Notes: generated from the letters alone by a model not told the origin. Shown: positions 1 through 9,268, counted from the stretch's first letter. The stretch: 11,615 bases of DNA from Planctomycetaceae bacterium (GCA_013360535.1 JABWBL010000061.1:1-11615), one strand, 5' to 3'. Translations and numbers: made by a program.

Positions 1-55
1 GACGCCGGCCGCAGTTCGCAGAATAAATTGCTCTGGCTCGGTATTTCGGTATTTC

Positions 56-121
56 TTCGTTCGAGCGCGACGTGCGTTTCGTTCGAGCGCGACGTGCGTT
101 TCGTTCGAGCGCGACGTGCGT
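56..121. repeat. Three perfect 22-bp tandem direct repeats
   Basis: Units lie at 56-77, 78-99 and 100-121 and are identical. Each begins TTCGTTCGAG and ends GACGTGCGT. A partial fourth unit (TTCG) follows at 122-125 and runs into the stop codon of the HIT gene, which is read on the minus strand. Just before the array, CGGTATTT occurs twice in tandem. There are no spacers, so this is a minisatellite and not a CRISPR array. On the minus strand it forms the immediate 3' untranslated region of the HIT gene. No function can be read from it. Confidence 0.95.
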
Positions 122-126
122 TTCGC

Positions 127-531
127 TCAGCCGAGGCTCGCAAGCGCAGTGCGCAGGGTCTGCGCGTGCGCGTCGAGCACCTCCGCCGAGAGGCCCTGCT
201 GCTGGCGCTTGAAGTCCATGTCGTCGGGATGGTCGAGCGGCAGAAGGTGCAAATGGCAGTGCGGCACTTCGAGGCCGATGATCGAGAGCCCGACCTTGCG
301 GCAGCCAAAACCCTTCTGGATGCCGCGCGAGATGCGCTGCGCGACCGTGAAGAGGTGCGCGGTGAGCTCCGGCCCCAGGTCGATCCAGTGGTCGACCTCG
401 CGGATCGGGACGACCAGCGTGTGGCCCGGCCGGATCGGCGCGATGGTCATGAAGGCGACGCAGTGCTCGTCGCGATGCACGAAACGGCCAGGAATCTCGC
501 CACGGATGATCTTGGTGAACAGGGTCGCCAT
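127..531 (-). CDS. HIT-family (histidine triad) nucleotide-binding protein
   Basis: This 134-residue protein matches the usual bacterial HIT/Hint size. Proteins of this superfamily are cytosolic hydrolases or transferases acting on nucleoside phosphoramidates, dinucleoside polyphosphates or related adenylylated substrates. The family signature is visible: residues 91-97 read HCHLHLL, the His-x-His-x-His triad, with His93 expected to be the nucleophile. The upstream 'PIRPGHTLVVPIREVDHW' segment (about 32-49) is the conserved first half of the fold. The start at 531 (ATG) gives the typical N-terminus 'MATLFTKIIRGEIPGR' and has a Shine-Dalgarno-like GAGAGG a few bases upstream. The longer in-frame reading extends back through the divergent hydrolase gene and is unlikely. 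The gene is divergent from the 613-1464 gene with an 81-bp gap, and its stop sits against the tandem repeats. The exact substrate cannot be assigned. Confidence 0.93.
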   Translation of the reverse strand: MATLFTKIIRGEIPGRFVHRDEHCVAFMTIAPIRPGHTLVVPIREVDHWIDLGPELTAHLFTVAQRISRGIQKGFGCRKVGLSIIGLEVPHCHLHLLPLDHPDDMDFKRQQQGLSAEVLDAHAQTLRTALASLG

Positions 532-556
532 CGCTCGCCTCTCGTCGGGAGCGCGG

Positions 557-566
557 ATGGTACCTT
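557..566. promoter_or_regulatory. Possible overlapping divergent -10 elements
   Basis: A GGTACC palindrome lies in the 81-bp gap between the divergent HIT and hydrolase genes. On the plus strand it gives TACCTT (561-566), and on the minus strand TACCAT (557-562). Both fit the TAnnnT minimal -10 pattern and are at sensible distances from their starts (HIT at 531, hydrolase at 613). No -35 element is recognisable on either side, so this is tentative. Confidence 0.22.
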
Positions 567-612
567 GCTCGCGCGCGCGGGGCCGCCTCCCCGCCGCCCT
601 CGGAGCCTCGCC

Positions 613-1464
613 ATGCCGAACCTCGCCGCACTCGCCGTCCTCGCCCTCGCGCTCTGCCCCACCGCTCCGCAGGAACCTGCGCCGGGCCAAGGTGGACCTC
701 CGGCACCGCCGGCGGCTGCAGCTCCCAAGCGCCTCCTGCCGGTCGTCGAGACCGTCACGCGTGCGGGCAAGGGCTTCGAGCTCACCGCCGACTACACCAA
801 GGCGCGTGGCGTGCTGGGTGGGCCGACGGTCGTGTGCCTGCACGACGCCGCGGGTTCGCGCGGCGAGTTCAAGAAGATCGCCGCGGAGTTCATCCAGTAC
901 GGCTGTCCGGCGCTCGCCGTCGACCTGCGCGTCGGCAAGGAAGCGGACGGCGTCGCCAACGCGACGGCGGCGGCGTTCGAGAAGGCCGCGGGCAAGCCGG
1001 CGACGCTGACCGAGGCGCTCGACGACGTGGCGACGGCGGTCGAATGGGCGAAGGAGCTGCGACCCGACGCCAAGGTGCTGCTGCTCGGCAGCGGAACCGG
1101 CGCGACCCTCGCGCTCGCCTTCGCGGCACGCAACCCGGCCGCCGTCGACGGCGTGCTCGCCTATTCCCCGACGGAATGCCTCGAGGGCGTCACCGTCGCC
1201 GCCGAGATGCGCCAGATCAAGGTGCCCGTGCACATGGGCTGCGGCAGCGGCCTCGAGGAGAAGAGCAAGACCACGCGCTTCTTCAACGCGCTCGACAAGA
1301 AGCTGCGCTCTTCCTATTTCCCGGCCGAGGAACTGCAATTTCCTCCGGGCGCCAGCCAGCTCGCCCACGAGGACGAATCGCTGCGCAACCGCGCCTGGCA
1401 TGGCGTCCACAAGATCCGCGAGGCGCTGAGCGCCGCCGCCGCCCCGCCGGCCGACGCCAAGTGA
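613..1464 (+). CDS. Exported alpha/beta-hydrolase-fold protein with degenerate catalytic site
   Basis: The protein is 283 residues long. Residues 1-20 form a Sec-type signal peptide (hydrophobic LAALAVLALAL, then CPTAPQ), followed by a Pro/Ala-rich linker to about 38. The lipobox would have Leu at -1, so lipidation is doubtful. The rest fits a dienelactone-hydrolase/serine-aminopeptidase-like alpha/beta hydrolase: 'TVVCLHDAAGSRGEF' (72-86) is the oxyanion-hole strand and loop, 'ALAVDLR' (100-106) the next strand, and 'VLLLGSGTGATLAL' (155-168) the nucleophile elbow. The elbow reads G-S-G-T-G where the family has G-x-S-x-G, so the nucleophile position (161) is Gly. The expected acid after 'KVPVHMGCGSG' is also not an Asp. 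A His near the end (252, 263 or 266) could remain. It may be a non-catalytic binding protein. The ATG at 613 was chosen because it starts the signal peptide; a GGAG lies upstream. It is convergent with the 1480-2310 gene, 15 bp away. Confidence 0.85.
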   Translation: MPNLAALAVLALALCPTAPQEPAPGQGGPPAPPAAAAPKRLLPVVETVTRAGKGFELTADYTKARGVLGGPTVVCLHDAAGSRGEFKKIAAEFIQYGCPALAVDLRVGKEADGVANATAAAFEKAAGKPATLTEALDDVATAVEWAKELRPDAKVLLLGSGTGATLALAFAARNPAAVDGVLAYSPTECLEGVTVAAEMRQIKVPVHMGCGSGLEEKSKTTRFFNALDKKLRSSYFPAEELQFPPGASQLAHEDESLRNRAWHGVHKIREALSAAAAPPADAK

Positions 1465-1477
1465 CGCCGCGCGGCGT
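1464..1477. terminator. 14-bp perfect palindrome between convergent stops
   Basis: ACGCCGCGCGGCGT is its own reverse complement. It fills almost the whole 15-bp gap between the TGA of the hydrolase gene (1462-1464) and the TGA of the helical-repeat gene (1480-1482, minus strand). It would fold as a short GC hairpin in both transcripts, so it could be a compact shared terminator. There is no T-tract on either side, so activity is uncertain. Confidence 0.35.
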
Positions 1478-1479
1478 GG

Positions 1480-2310
1480 TCACTCGAGGATCGTGTCCGT
1501 CGGCAGTTCACGCGGAGGCGGCGGTTCCCAGCCATTGCGCGCGAACAAGGCGGACACGGCGCGCTCGCCGCTTCGCGCTCCCAGCGCCGACAACGCGCTG
1601 GCGAGCAACTCCGGATCTTGCTCGCGGCGCAGCCTGAGCTCGAGCTCCACCAGCTCTTCCACATCCGCACAGGCCGCGACAGCTGACGCAGCGGATCGGC
1701 GCAGGGCTCCCGAGAGCTGCGGTGGCTCGAACGCCAGCCGCACGAGTGCCTGACGCGCCAGGGGATCGCGCGCCGCCACCTGACGCAGGCGCGTCAGCGC
1801 GAAAGTCGGGACCGAGACGCCCTGTGCGGTCGCCGTGTCCTCACAGGCTCGCACCGCGTGCTCCAGCCAGCGCACGAGTTCGCCCGACTTGCAGTCCTCC
1901 AGCGCGCGCAGCAACGCCACCTGCTCGACGCTCGACGACTCCGAACCCAGCCGCGCGGCGGTCTCACGCTCGAGCCAGCCGGGCTCGGCCCGCTGACGCT
2001 CGAGGTACGCGCTGCGAAGCTCGCGTTCCTTGGTGGCGACACGCGTTCCGGACGCGCCGCCGAGGTTGGCCGTCGCCATGTCGTCCGAGTCGACTCGCGG
2101 CGAGGGCGCGGGCTCCTGCCGAGACGTGGTGCGTGGCTCCGCGCCGGAGCGCTCCGGCAATCGAAGAGCAACCTCCGCTTCCGCCATCGGCGTCGCGGCG
2201 GCACCGCTCTCCCCCTGCGTCCGCAGAACGACGAGGGCAGCGCCCGCGCCGGCCAGAACGGCCAGTGCGAGCGCTGCACGCGAGTATCCCGTCGTTCCTG
2301 TCGTGGTCAC
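1480..2310 (-). CDS. Membrane-anchored helical HEAT-like protein, cytochrome operon partner
   Basis: The protein is 276 residues long. An N-terminal segment (about 11-29, 'RAALALAVLAGAGAALVVL') is a membrane anchor or uncleaved signal. It is followed by a low-complexity Ser/Ala/Glu/Pro stretch (about 31-85) and then a charged, Leu/Ala-rich helical region (about 90-255). Alternating helices such as 'DPLARQALVRLA' and 'DPELLASALSALGA' resemble HEAT/ARM-type repeats, and the tail is Pro-rich. No catalytic motif is seen and I do not recognise a named family. The start is GTG at 2310, only 6 nt after the stop of the decaheme cytochrome gene, so the two are almost certainly co-transcribed and possibly translationally coupled. 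I see no good Shine-Dalgarno. By context it may be a periplasmic-facing scaffold or assembly partner for the cytochrome, which is inference only. Confidence 0.78.
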   Translation of the reverse strand: MTTTGTTGYSRAALALAVLAGAGAALVVLRTQGESGAAATPMAEAEVALRLPERSGAEPRTTSRQEPAPSPRVDSDDMATANLGGASGTRVATKERELRSAYLERQRAEPGWLERETAARLGSESSSVEQVALLRALEDCKSGELVRWLEHAVRACEDTATAQGVSVPTFALTRLRQVAARDPLARQALVRLAFEPPQLSGALRRSAASAVAACADVEELVELELRLRREQDPELLASALSALGARSGERAVSALFARNGWEPPPPRELPTDTILE

Positions 2311-2316
2311 CGGGTC

Positions 2317-5300
2317 TCAATAGGCCTTGTGACGGCGCTCCACATCCCACTCCTTGCCGGGACCGTGACACAGCGAGCAGGACTCCGCTCCGCTGGCCGC
2401 GGTCTGCACATCGATGTGCGCACTGGCGGAGTTCGAGTCGTGACAGGAACCACACACGGCGCGCCACTCGCGAACCTGCGGAATCGCGGAGTTGGGGTGG
2501 TCACGGTCCGCAGGCGCGAGCCACGCCGGATTGCCGTCGCCGTGGCACGACTCGCAGTTGCGAGTGCCGCCCGGCAGCGAGGGGTACCCGATGTCCTCGA
2601 CGCCTACGGGGTACGCCACGCCGAGGAAGATGCCGTTGACCTCGTAGGTCGAGGCATTGGCCAGTTCCTTGCCCATGTGGATCTTGTGGAGCATGGTGCG
2701 GAAGTCCATGGTCACACCGGGCGTGGGCCCGATGTACCAGTTGTTGAACGCGTACTGCGCCGCGTCTTCCATGCCCGGAGAGGCGTGGCAGAGCAGGCAG
2801 GTTTCCCAGCCGCGCCGACCGTTGCCGTGCCCCTGGATGTCGCCGTGGCAACGGTTGCACGAGGCACCGTCCGCAATCACGCCCCGCGTGGTGAGCTCGG
2901 TCGCTCCACCGAACAGGAAGTCGAGCTTCGCGGGCGGCGAGATCATGCGGTACGTCGTGTTGTCCGTGGCGAGGTTCGTCTGCGCTCCGGTCGCCGTGAG
3001 GATGCCGAGCGGGGTCACCGTGAAGTCGCGGTGGGTCCAGGCGCCAACGGTGTAGGTCCCGTCGACGATCGGGAGCGCCGTCCAGTCGCCCCAGCTCGCT
3101 TCCACATCCTCGGAGTCGCCGGTGCTGGGGAGGTAGACGTCCTGCAGCGTGTCGCCGGCAGCGCGGTAGTAGCCGAAGCGGACGTGCGTGCGGTAGCTCA
3201 TGAGCACCGCCCGTCCGGCCGTGAAGCGGCCCGCGAGGAGATCGACGCCCGTGGCACCCGACTGCGCCAGCGTGTAGTCGATGCCCTGGCGCTTGGTGCT
3301 GAGCGTGACCTCCTGCACCACCTCACCCGGCCCGTGCGCGTATCGGGTCTGCACGGTGACGAAGAAGCGGTCGAGCGCGCCGTAGTCGGCGCCGTTGACC
3401 GGGCTCGCGGTCTCGATGCGCGAGACCTGGCAGTACTCCTCGGAGGGGCCACCGGCGTCGATGACGAGCCGATCCCCGACCGCGACGCCGGCGAGCGTGC
3501 TCGCGTCGGCGACGATGTACCTCGCCATGGTCTCGCCCGAGCCCGTGAGGACCGAGCTCGCGCCGGTGGTCGTGACTTCGTACACGACCTCGCGACCCCA
3601 GTAGACCGGCGTGTTGCCGGCCGTGAGGGTCTGAGCACCGCCGGTCGCCGCGCCCAGCCGCTCGAACACGAGGTCGCGCGGCAGGAACTGGCTGTAGCTC
3701 GCAGCGAGCGGCCACGCCTCGAAGTACCAGCGGTCCCCGTTGGCGAAGGCCGTCGTGCCCTGCGTGACCGTGAAGGTCAAGCCGTTGTAGGACACAGGCG
3801 CGGTCGAGCCCGAACCCGCGCCGATCGCCTGCGCGGGCAGCGTCGCGCTGACCGAACCGACGACGTCGAAGGTCGTCGACGACGTGAAGACGACGGCGAC
3901 GGCCTGCGCGATCGCGCCGCTGGAAACGGTGGGCTTGGTGATCGTTCCGTTGCCGGTGAAGCTGCCGGACTTGCGGAAGGTGAAGTCGAAGTTGTTCGCG
4001 TTCGGCGAGAGCCACTGCGGGTTGCTGCTCGGGCCGACGACGATCATCTGGAAGCGCGTGAGATCGTTGAGCGAAAGATCGGTGCCCGAGTCATCCGTGA
4101 CCGAGAACGTCGCGCTCACGGGGTCGCCCGCGATGTGGTTCCCGCCCGGACCGGTACCGCCGCCGATGGCCGTGAACTCGACGTTCGCGCCCGTGTTGAA
4201 GCTCGGGTTCTCGTATGGGTGTCGGTGGGCATCGAAGACCGCCAGCGGGTTGCCGCTGGCCTCGTGGCAAAGGGTGCAGGCCGAGTCGTCGTTCTGCGCC
4301 GGCATGGTCTGGCCGTTCGAGGTGTACGGCAGAGTCCAGTCGATGTCGTCGTGGCACGAGCCGCAGGCCTGACGCGTCGGATTGGACTGGTGGAAGTCAC
4401 CCTGCGCCGGAGCGGCGAACGGACCCGCTCCGTCCGGATCGCCGTGGCAGGACGCACAGTCGACGGCGCCGGCCCGGACCTTGTCCTCGAGCAGCTTCTG
4501 CGAGAGGGTCAGCGCGGAGTAGCCCTGGTCGCGGGGCATCGGGCCGTTGCCCGCGGCGTACTGGTAGGTCTGGCCCGTGGAGTCGAACAGGTACGACACG
4601 TAGGCGCTCGGCATGCGCGGATAGCCGATGTGCGAGTAGTCGTGCAGCGAGTCGCCGAACCCGACCATCTGGTAGCTCTGCGGTGTCGCGGCATAGTCGC
4701 GGGTGCCGTTGACGTTCGTCCCGATGCCGAGCACGCTCGGCAGGTGCCAGCCGTTGTGGAGCTTGTGGATCATCACGCGGAAGTCGATCGACACTCCCGG
4801 AGTGCCGCCCGCGACGTTGGCGTTGTTGCGGTCCTCGGCGCCTGCGGTGTGGCACATCAGGCAGAGCGTGACGCTGTGCCGCATCTGGCCGTGCGCCTGC
4901 AGGTCCGAGTGGCACTGGTTGCAGTTCTCCTGACCGACGACGGCGCGCGATTCGACCGAGCCGGTGTTGCCGATCACGAAATCGAAGGTCGCGTTGCCGG
5001 CGTCGCGGTACGCGTCTCCCTCGACGGTGTAGTCCCAGGCCACGTAGGCGCCGAGCGTGTACGTGCCGTTGAGCAGGGGCTGACCGGTGAGCTCCCCATC
5101 GGAGAGACCGAACGAGGCGGAGTCGTTGTACGGCGCGAGGTAGGTGTTCGGGATCGCCGCGGCGAACGTGTAGCTGTAGCCGCCGCTGGGGTTCTCGACG
5201 GCAGCGGTGGCGAGGTCGGTGACCTCGGCGATCACGCGCTGGTAGTTGGAGGTCGGGCCGGAGACGAGGGCGCGCGCGCGGCCGAACTCGCTCAGGTCCC

Positions 5301-5601
5301 ACTCGTCGCCATTGGATTTCTCGACGGTGAAGTCGAAGGTGATGCGGTCGCCCGGCAGGAAACGCCCGCCCGCGCCGCTCCCTCCGCGCAGGCCAGTGAT
5401 GACGAGTTCGATGCCGGGGAGGTCGTCACCCTGCACGATCTCGGTCGAGGTCGAACCGCCTCCACCGGGAGGCCCGGCGGGGCCTTGAGCGCCGTCATCC
5501 CCATCCGAGCAGCCGCCGACGAGCGCGACGGAGAGCGCGAGGGCGAGCCAAGGACTCTGGCGGAGGAACCGGGCCGAGCGAGGGAGCTGTGCGGTGTTCA
5601 T
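2317..5601 (-). CDS. Decaheme c-type cytochrome lipoprotein, OmcA/MtrC family
   Basis: This 1094-residue protein probably moves electrons at the outer cell surface, as MtrC/OmcA do for metals and other extracellular acceptors. The signal peptide ends in a lipobox, VGGC, with Cys31 as the lipidated residue, followed by 'SDGDDGAQGPAGPPG', a leader typical of this family. There are exactly ten CXXCH sites: 227, 247, 382, 413 and 442, then 915, 935, 1016, 1050 and 1075 (first Cys). This gives beta domain, pentaheme, beta domain, pentaheme. The two halves are visibly duplicated: 'NGTYTLGAYVAWDYTV' (178) matches 'DGTYTVGAWTHRDFTV' (847), and 'DFRVMIHKLHNG' (273) matches 'DFRTMLHKIHMG' (966). It is longer than MtrC or OmcA (roughly 670-740), mostly through an expanded central beta region (447-914). 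Apart from heme Cys and Cys31 only Cys724 remains. The ATG at 5601 begins the signal peptide; its leader is CU-rich, not SD-like. It is first in an operon with the 2310-1480 gene. Confidence 0.95.
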   Translation of the reverse strand: MNTAQLPRSARFLRQSPWLALALSVALVGGCSDGDDGAQGPAGPPGGGGSTSTEIVQGDDLPGIELVITGLRGGSGAGGRFLPGDRITFDFTVEKSNGDEWDLSEFGRARALVSGPTSNYQRVIAEVTDLATAAVENPSGGYSYTFAAAIPNTYLAPYNDSASFGLSDGELTGQPLLNGTYTLGAYVAWDYTVEGDAYRDAGNATFDFVIGNTGSVESRAVVGQENCNQCHSDLQAHGQMRHSVTLCLMCHTAGAEDRNNANVAGGTPGVSIDFRVMIHKLHNGWHLPSVLGIGTNVNGTRDYAATPQSYQMVGFGDSLHDYSHIGYPRMPSAYVSYLFDSTGQTYQYAAGNGPMPRDQGYSALTLSQKLLEDKVRAGAVDCASCHGDPDGAGPFAAPAQGDFHQSNPTRQACGSCHDDIDWTLPYTSNGQTMPAQNDDSACTLCHEASGNPLAVFDAHRHPYENPSFNTGANVEFTAIGGGTGPGGNHIAGDPVSATFSVTDDSGTDLSLNDLTRFQMIVVGPSSNPQWLSPNANNFDFTFRKSGSFTGNGTITKPTVSSGAIAQAVAVVFTSSTTFDVVGSVSATLPAQAIGAGSGSTAPVSYNGLTFTVTQGTTAFANGDRWYFEAWPLAASYSQFLPRDLVFERLGAATGGAQTLTAGNTPVYWGREVVYEVTTTGASSVLTGSGETMARYIVADASTLAGVAVGDRLVIDAGGPSEEYCQVSRIETASPVNGADYGALDRFFVTVQTRYAHGPGEVVQEVTLSTKRQGIDYTLAQSGATGVDLLAGRFTAGRAVLMSYRTHVRFGYYRAAGDTLQDVYLPSTGDSEDVEASWGDWTALPIVDGTYTVGAWTHRDFTVTPLGILTATGAQTNLATDNTTYRMISPPAKLDFLFGGATELTTRGVIADGASCNRCHGDIQGHGNGRRGWETCLLCHASPGMEDAAQYAFNNWYIGPTPGVTMDFRTMLHKIHMGKELANASTYEVNGIFLGVAYPVGVEDIGYPSLPGGTRNCESCHGDGNPAWLAPADRDHPNSAIPQVREWRAVCGSCHDSNSASAHIDVQTAASGAESCSLCHGPGKEWDVERRHKAY

Positions 5602-5817
5602 GGAGAGTGTCCGGGTTGGAGTCGAGGGCGGCTGGGGCACGTGGGACCCGCGTCCTTTGAGTTCCAAGCATCGAGAGTTCGACCGCAGTCCAGAATCCGG
5701 CCCGCTGCTACGCTCTTTCTTGCGAAGTGCGTAGGCCCCGCACGGGTCGACCGGAAAACGCCCCCCCGGCCCGGTGACCGTGCGCGACCGCGCCGCTAGC
5801 CCCTCCACCCTCTTCCC
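5602..5817. other. Divergent intergenic region
   Basis: This 216-bp gap separates the divergent cytochrome (minus) and peptidase-like (plus) genes and should contain both promoters. I could not identify convincing -35/-10 pairs or an operator. The bases just before each start are pyrimidine-rich: CACTCTCC before the cytochrome ATG, and CCACCCTCTTCCC before the ATG at 5818. There is a short C-tract at 5761-5767. Confidence 0.5.
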
Positions 5818-7206
5818 ATGGGTTCGTCCACACTGCTCCCCGGCGTCCTCGCGTGGCTGTGCCTGGCGCTCGCGCCGGTGCAGGCGCCGCCGTTGCCGTT
5901 CGAGAAGGCGGGGCACGAGCTGCTCGTGCAAGTGGAGCAGCGGCGGCCGAAGGACGCGCCGAAGCCCGACGGCGTGCAGCGGCGGCTGGCGGCGTTGCAC
6001 ACGCGGGTGCGGCTGGGTGCGTTCGAGCTGTGGATCCCGGAGCGGGTGCTCGGCGAGAAGCTGCAGTCGCGCGCGGGGCCGCCGGTGAAGGAGTTCGCGC
6101 AGCTCGCGCAGGACCTGGTCAAGCTCGAGGAGGCCTGGATCGATCGCATGGCGAGCCCGTCGAGCGATCTCGCCAAGGCGCACGACGCGATCGCGGTACT
6201 CGAGCGCTGGACCGCGAGCTTCCGCGGCAACGTGGTGCCCGACGTGACGCCCGAGGTGAAGGCCGCGGTCGAGGTGCTCGAGCGCCACTTCTTCCGGCGC
6301 CTGCTCGACGAGCGCACGTTCGCGGTGACGATGGTCGTCGCGCCGACCCGCGCGCAGTACCTCGGGCTGATCGGTGCGGCGGCGGAGATCGAGAAGGAGC
6401 TCGGCGCCGGCCTGTGCATCGAGTTCCAGCGCCGCGCGAGCTCGGCGCAGCTCGTGCCCGGCATGATGGTGCTCGCCTTCACCGGCATCGGCGACAGCGA
6501 GCGCGCGAACCCGCTCAAGGACCGCGAGCTCGACGCGCTCGAGCTGCGCCAGAACAACGTGCACGCCTCGGCGCACATGCTCTCGATCTGGTGCACGCCG
6601 GCCGCGCCGGGCTGGTGGGGCGAAGGGCTCGCGCTGTGCGACACGATCGCGGTGTGCGGCAGCGACGAGACGGTCTGCACGGGCCACGCGGACGTGCAGG
6701 CGACGACGCCGACGCTCGGCTCGGGCTCGCTGCTCGAGATCCTGCTGTGGGTGACGCGCCACAAGAGCCCCTACCGCGGCGGCGCGTCGGCGACGTGGTT
6801 CGAGGCGCCGCTGCGTGCGGCCGTCGACGCCGAAGGCCTGAAGGTGTTCGACCTCGACAAGACCGAGTTCGTGGCGCGCATTCCCGCGACGCTGCTCGGC
6901 GAGAAAGCCGCGATTCCCGGGGCCGTCGTCGCCGGCGGCTCGGGCGCGAAGAAGGGCTTCGCCGAGCTGTACCGCGCGTGGTGCGCCGCGTTCGTGCATT
7001 GGCTCGCGACGAATCCCGGCCGCGACGACTCGTTGCTCAACGAGCTCTGCCGGGAACTGAAGCAGATCCCGTGGCAACCCGGGATGGCGCGCAACCCGCT
7101 GTACGAGGTCGCGCCGACGGTCACCCGGCGCACGATCGGTGCGAGCGACGCGCCCGACAAGGACCTCGAAGCCGCCTTCGTGGCTTGGCTCTCGAAGAAG
7201 AAGTGA
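5818..7206 (+). CDS. Exported peptidase-MA/DUF1570-like protein, apparently inactive
   Basis: The protein is 462 residues long with a signal peptide at 1-23 ('LLPGVLAWLCLALAPVQA'). A helical N-terminal region (about 30-165) precedes a domain resembling secreted gluzincin metallopeptidases (peptidase MA/DUF1570 type). 'FAVTMVVAPTRAQYLGLIG' (168-186) looks like the early strand and helix of that fold. 'NNVHASAHMLSIW' (246-258) sits where HExxH is expected, 'GWWGEGLAL' (265-273) corresponds to the downstream W-x-E-G-(L/F)-A motif that supplies the third zinc ligand (Glu269), and 'AELYRAWCAAFVHWL' (382-396) is the later helix. Both zinc His (249, 253) and Glu269 remain, but the general-base Glu is Ala250. 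It may bind metal or ligand without cleaving peptides. The homology is my pattern match and should be treated as moderate; the gene itself is well supported. The start ATG has a pyrimidine-rich leader instead of an SD. Confidence 0.85.
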   Translation: MGSSTLLPGVLAWLCLALAPVQAPPLPFEKAGHELLVQVEQRRPKDAPKPDGVQRRLAALHTRVRLGAFELWIPERVLGEKLQSRAGPPVKEFAQLAQDLVKLEEAWIDRMASPSSDLAKAHDAIAVLERWTASFRGNVVPDVTPEVKAAVEVLERHFFRRLLDERTFAVTMVVAPTRAQYLGLIGAAAEIEKELGAGLCIEFQRRASSAQLVPGMMVLAFTGIGDSERANPLKDRELDALELRQNNVHASAHMLSIWCTPAAPGWWGEGLALCDTIAVCGSDETVCTGHADVQATTPTLGSGSLLEILLWVTRHKSPYRGGASATWFEAPLRAAVDAEGLKVFDLDKTEFVARIPATLLGEKAAIPGAVVAGGSGAKKGFAELYRAWCAAFVHWLATNPGRDDSLLNELCRELKQIPWQPGMARNPLYEVAPTVTRRTIGASDAPDKDLEAAFVAWLSKKK

Positions 7207-7210
7207 GGCC

Positions 7211-7238
7211 CGCGGGTCGGCGCGACTTGCCGCCCGCG
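7211..7238 (+). terminator. GC-rich stem-loop after the peptidase-like gene
   Basis: CGCGGG (7211-7216) and CGGC (7218-7221) pair with GCCG (7229-7232) and CCCGCG (7233-7238), leaving a single T bulge and the 7-nt loop GCGACTT. It begins 4 nt after the TGA of the upstream gene. A CTCTCTTT run follows at 7251-7258. It could end the upstream transcript, or be a leader structure of the ABC-F gene that starts at 7265. Confidence 0.45.
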
Positions 7239-7264
7239 CCGCAGCGGATACTCTCTTTGCCCTC

Positions 7265-9172
<1,908 letters not shown>

Positions 9173-9224
9173 GCGCACCGCACGCCGCTCCCCCACCTCG
9201 AGCTTCGACGCCCTCGAAACGATC

Positions 9225-9257
9225 GGGGCCGGCCGCCTGATGAAGGCGACCGGCCCC
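9225..9257 (+). terminator. Strong GC stem-loop downstream of ABC-F gene
   Basis: GGGGCCGG (9225-9232) pairs with CCGGCCCC (9250-9257), with an inner GCC/GGC pairing and a TGATGAA loop. It lies 52 nt after the ABC-F stop. It lacks a T-tract, so its termination efficiency is uncertain, but its position and strength suit a terminator for the ABC-F transcript. Confidence 0.6.
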
Positions 9258-9268
9258 GCACAATTCCA

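Noticed and set aside
56..121. Tandem repeats as a CRISPR array
   Set aside because: The units are contiguous with no spacers, and no cas gene is present.
28..612. N-terminal extension of the hydrolase frame
   Set aside because: It runs antisense through the HIT gene and the tandem repeats, whereas the ATG at 613 gives a proper signal peptide.
1858..5799. A 1313-codon open frame on the plus strand across the cytochrome gene
   Set aside because: It is antisense to a clear decaheme cytochrome, is dominated by Arg/Val/Ala/Gly and has no domain. Very high GC leaves stops rare in this frame.
5602..7077. In-frame extension of the cytochrome upstream of 5601
   Set aside because: The signal peptide with lipobox starts at 5601, and the extension is antisense to the 5818-7206 gene and has shadow-type composition.
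7139..7264. Longer start for the ABC-F protein
   Set aside because: It overlaps the end of the previous gene and adds an Arg/Thr-rich stretch foreign to the family. GTG at 7265 gives the family's usual N-terminus.
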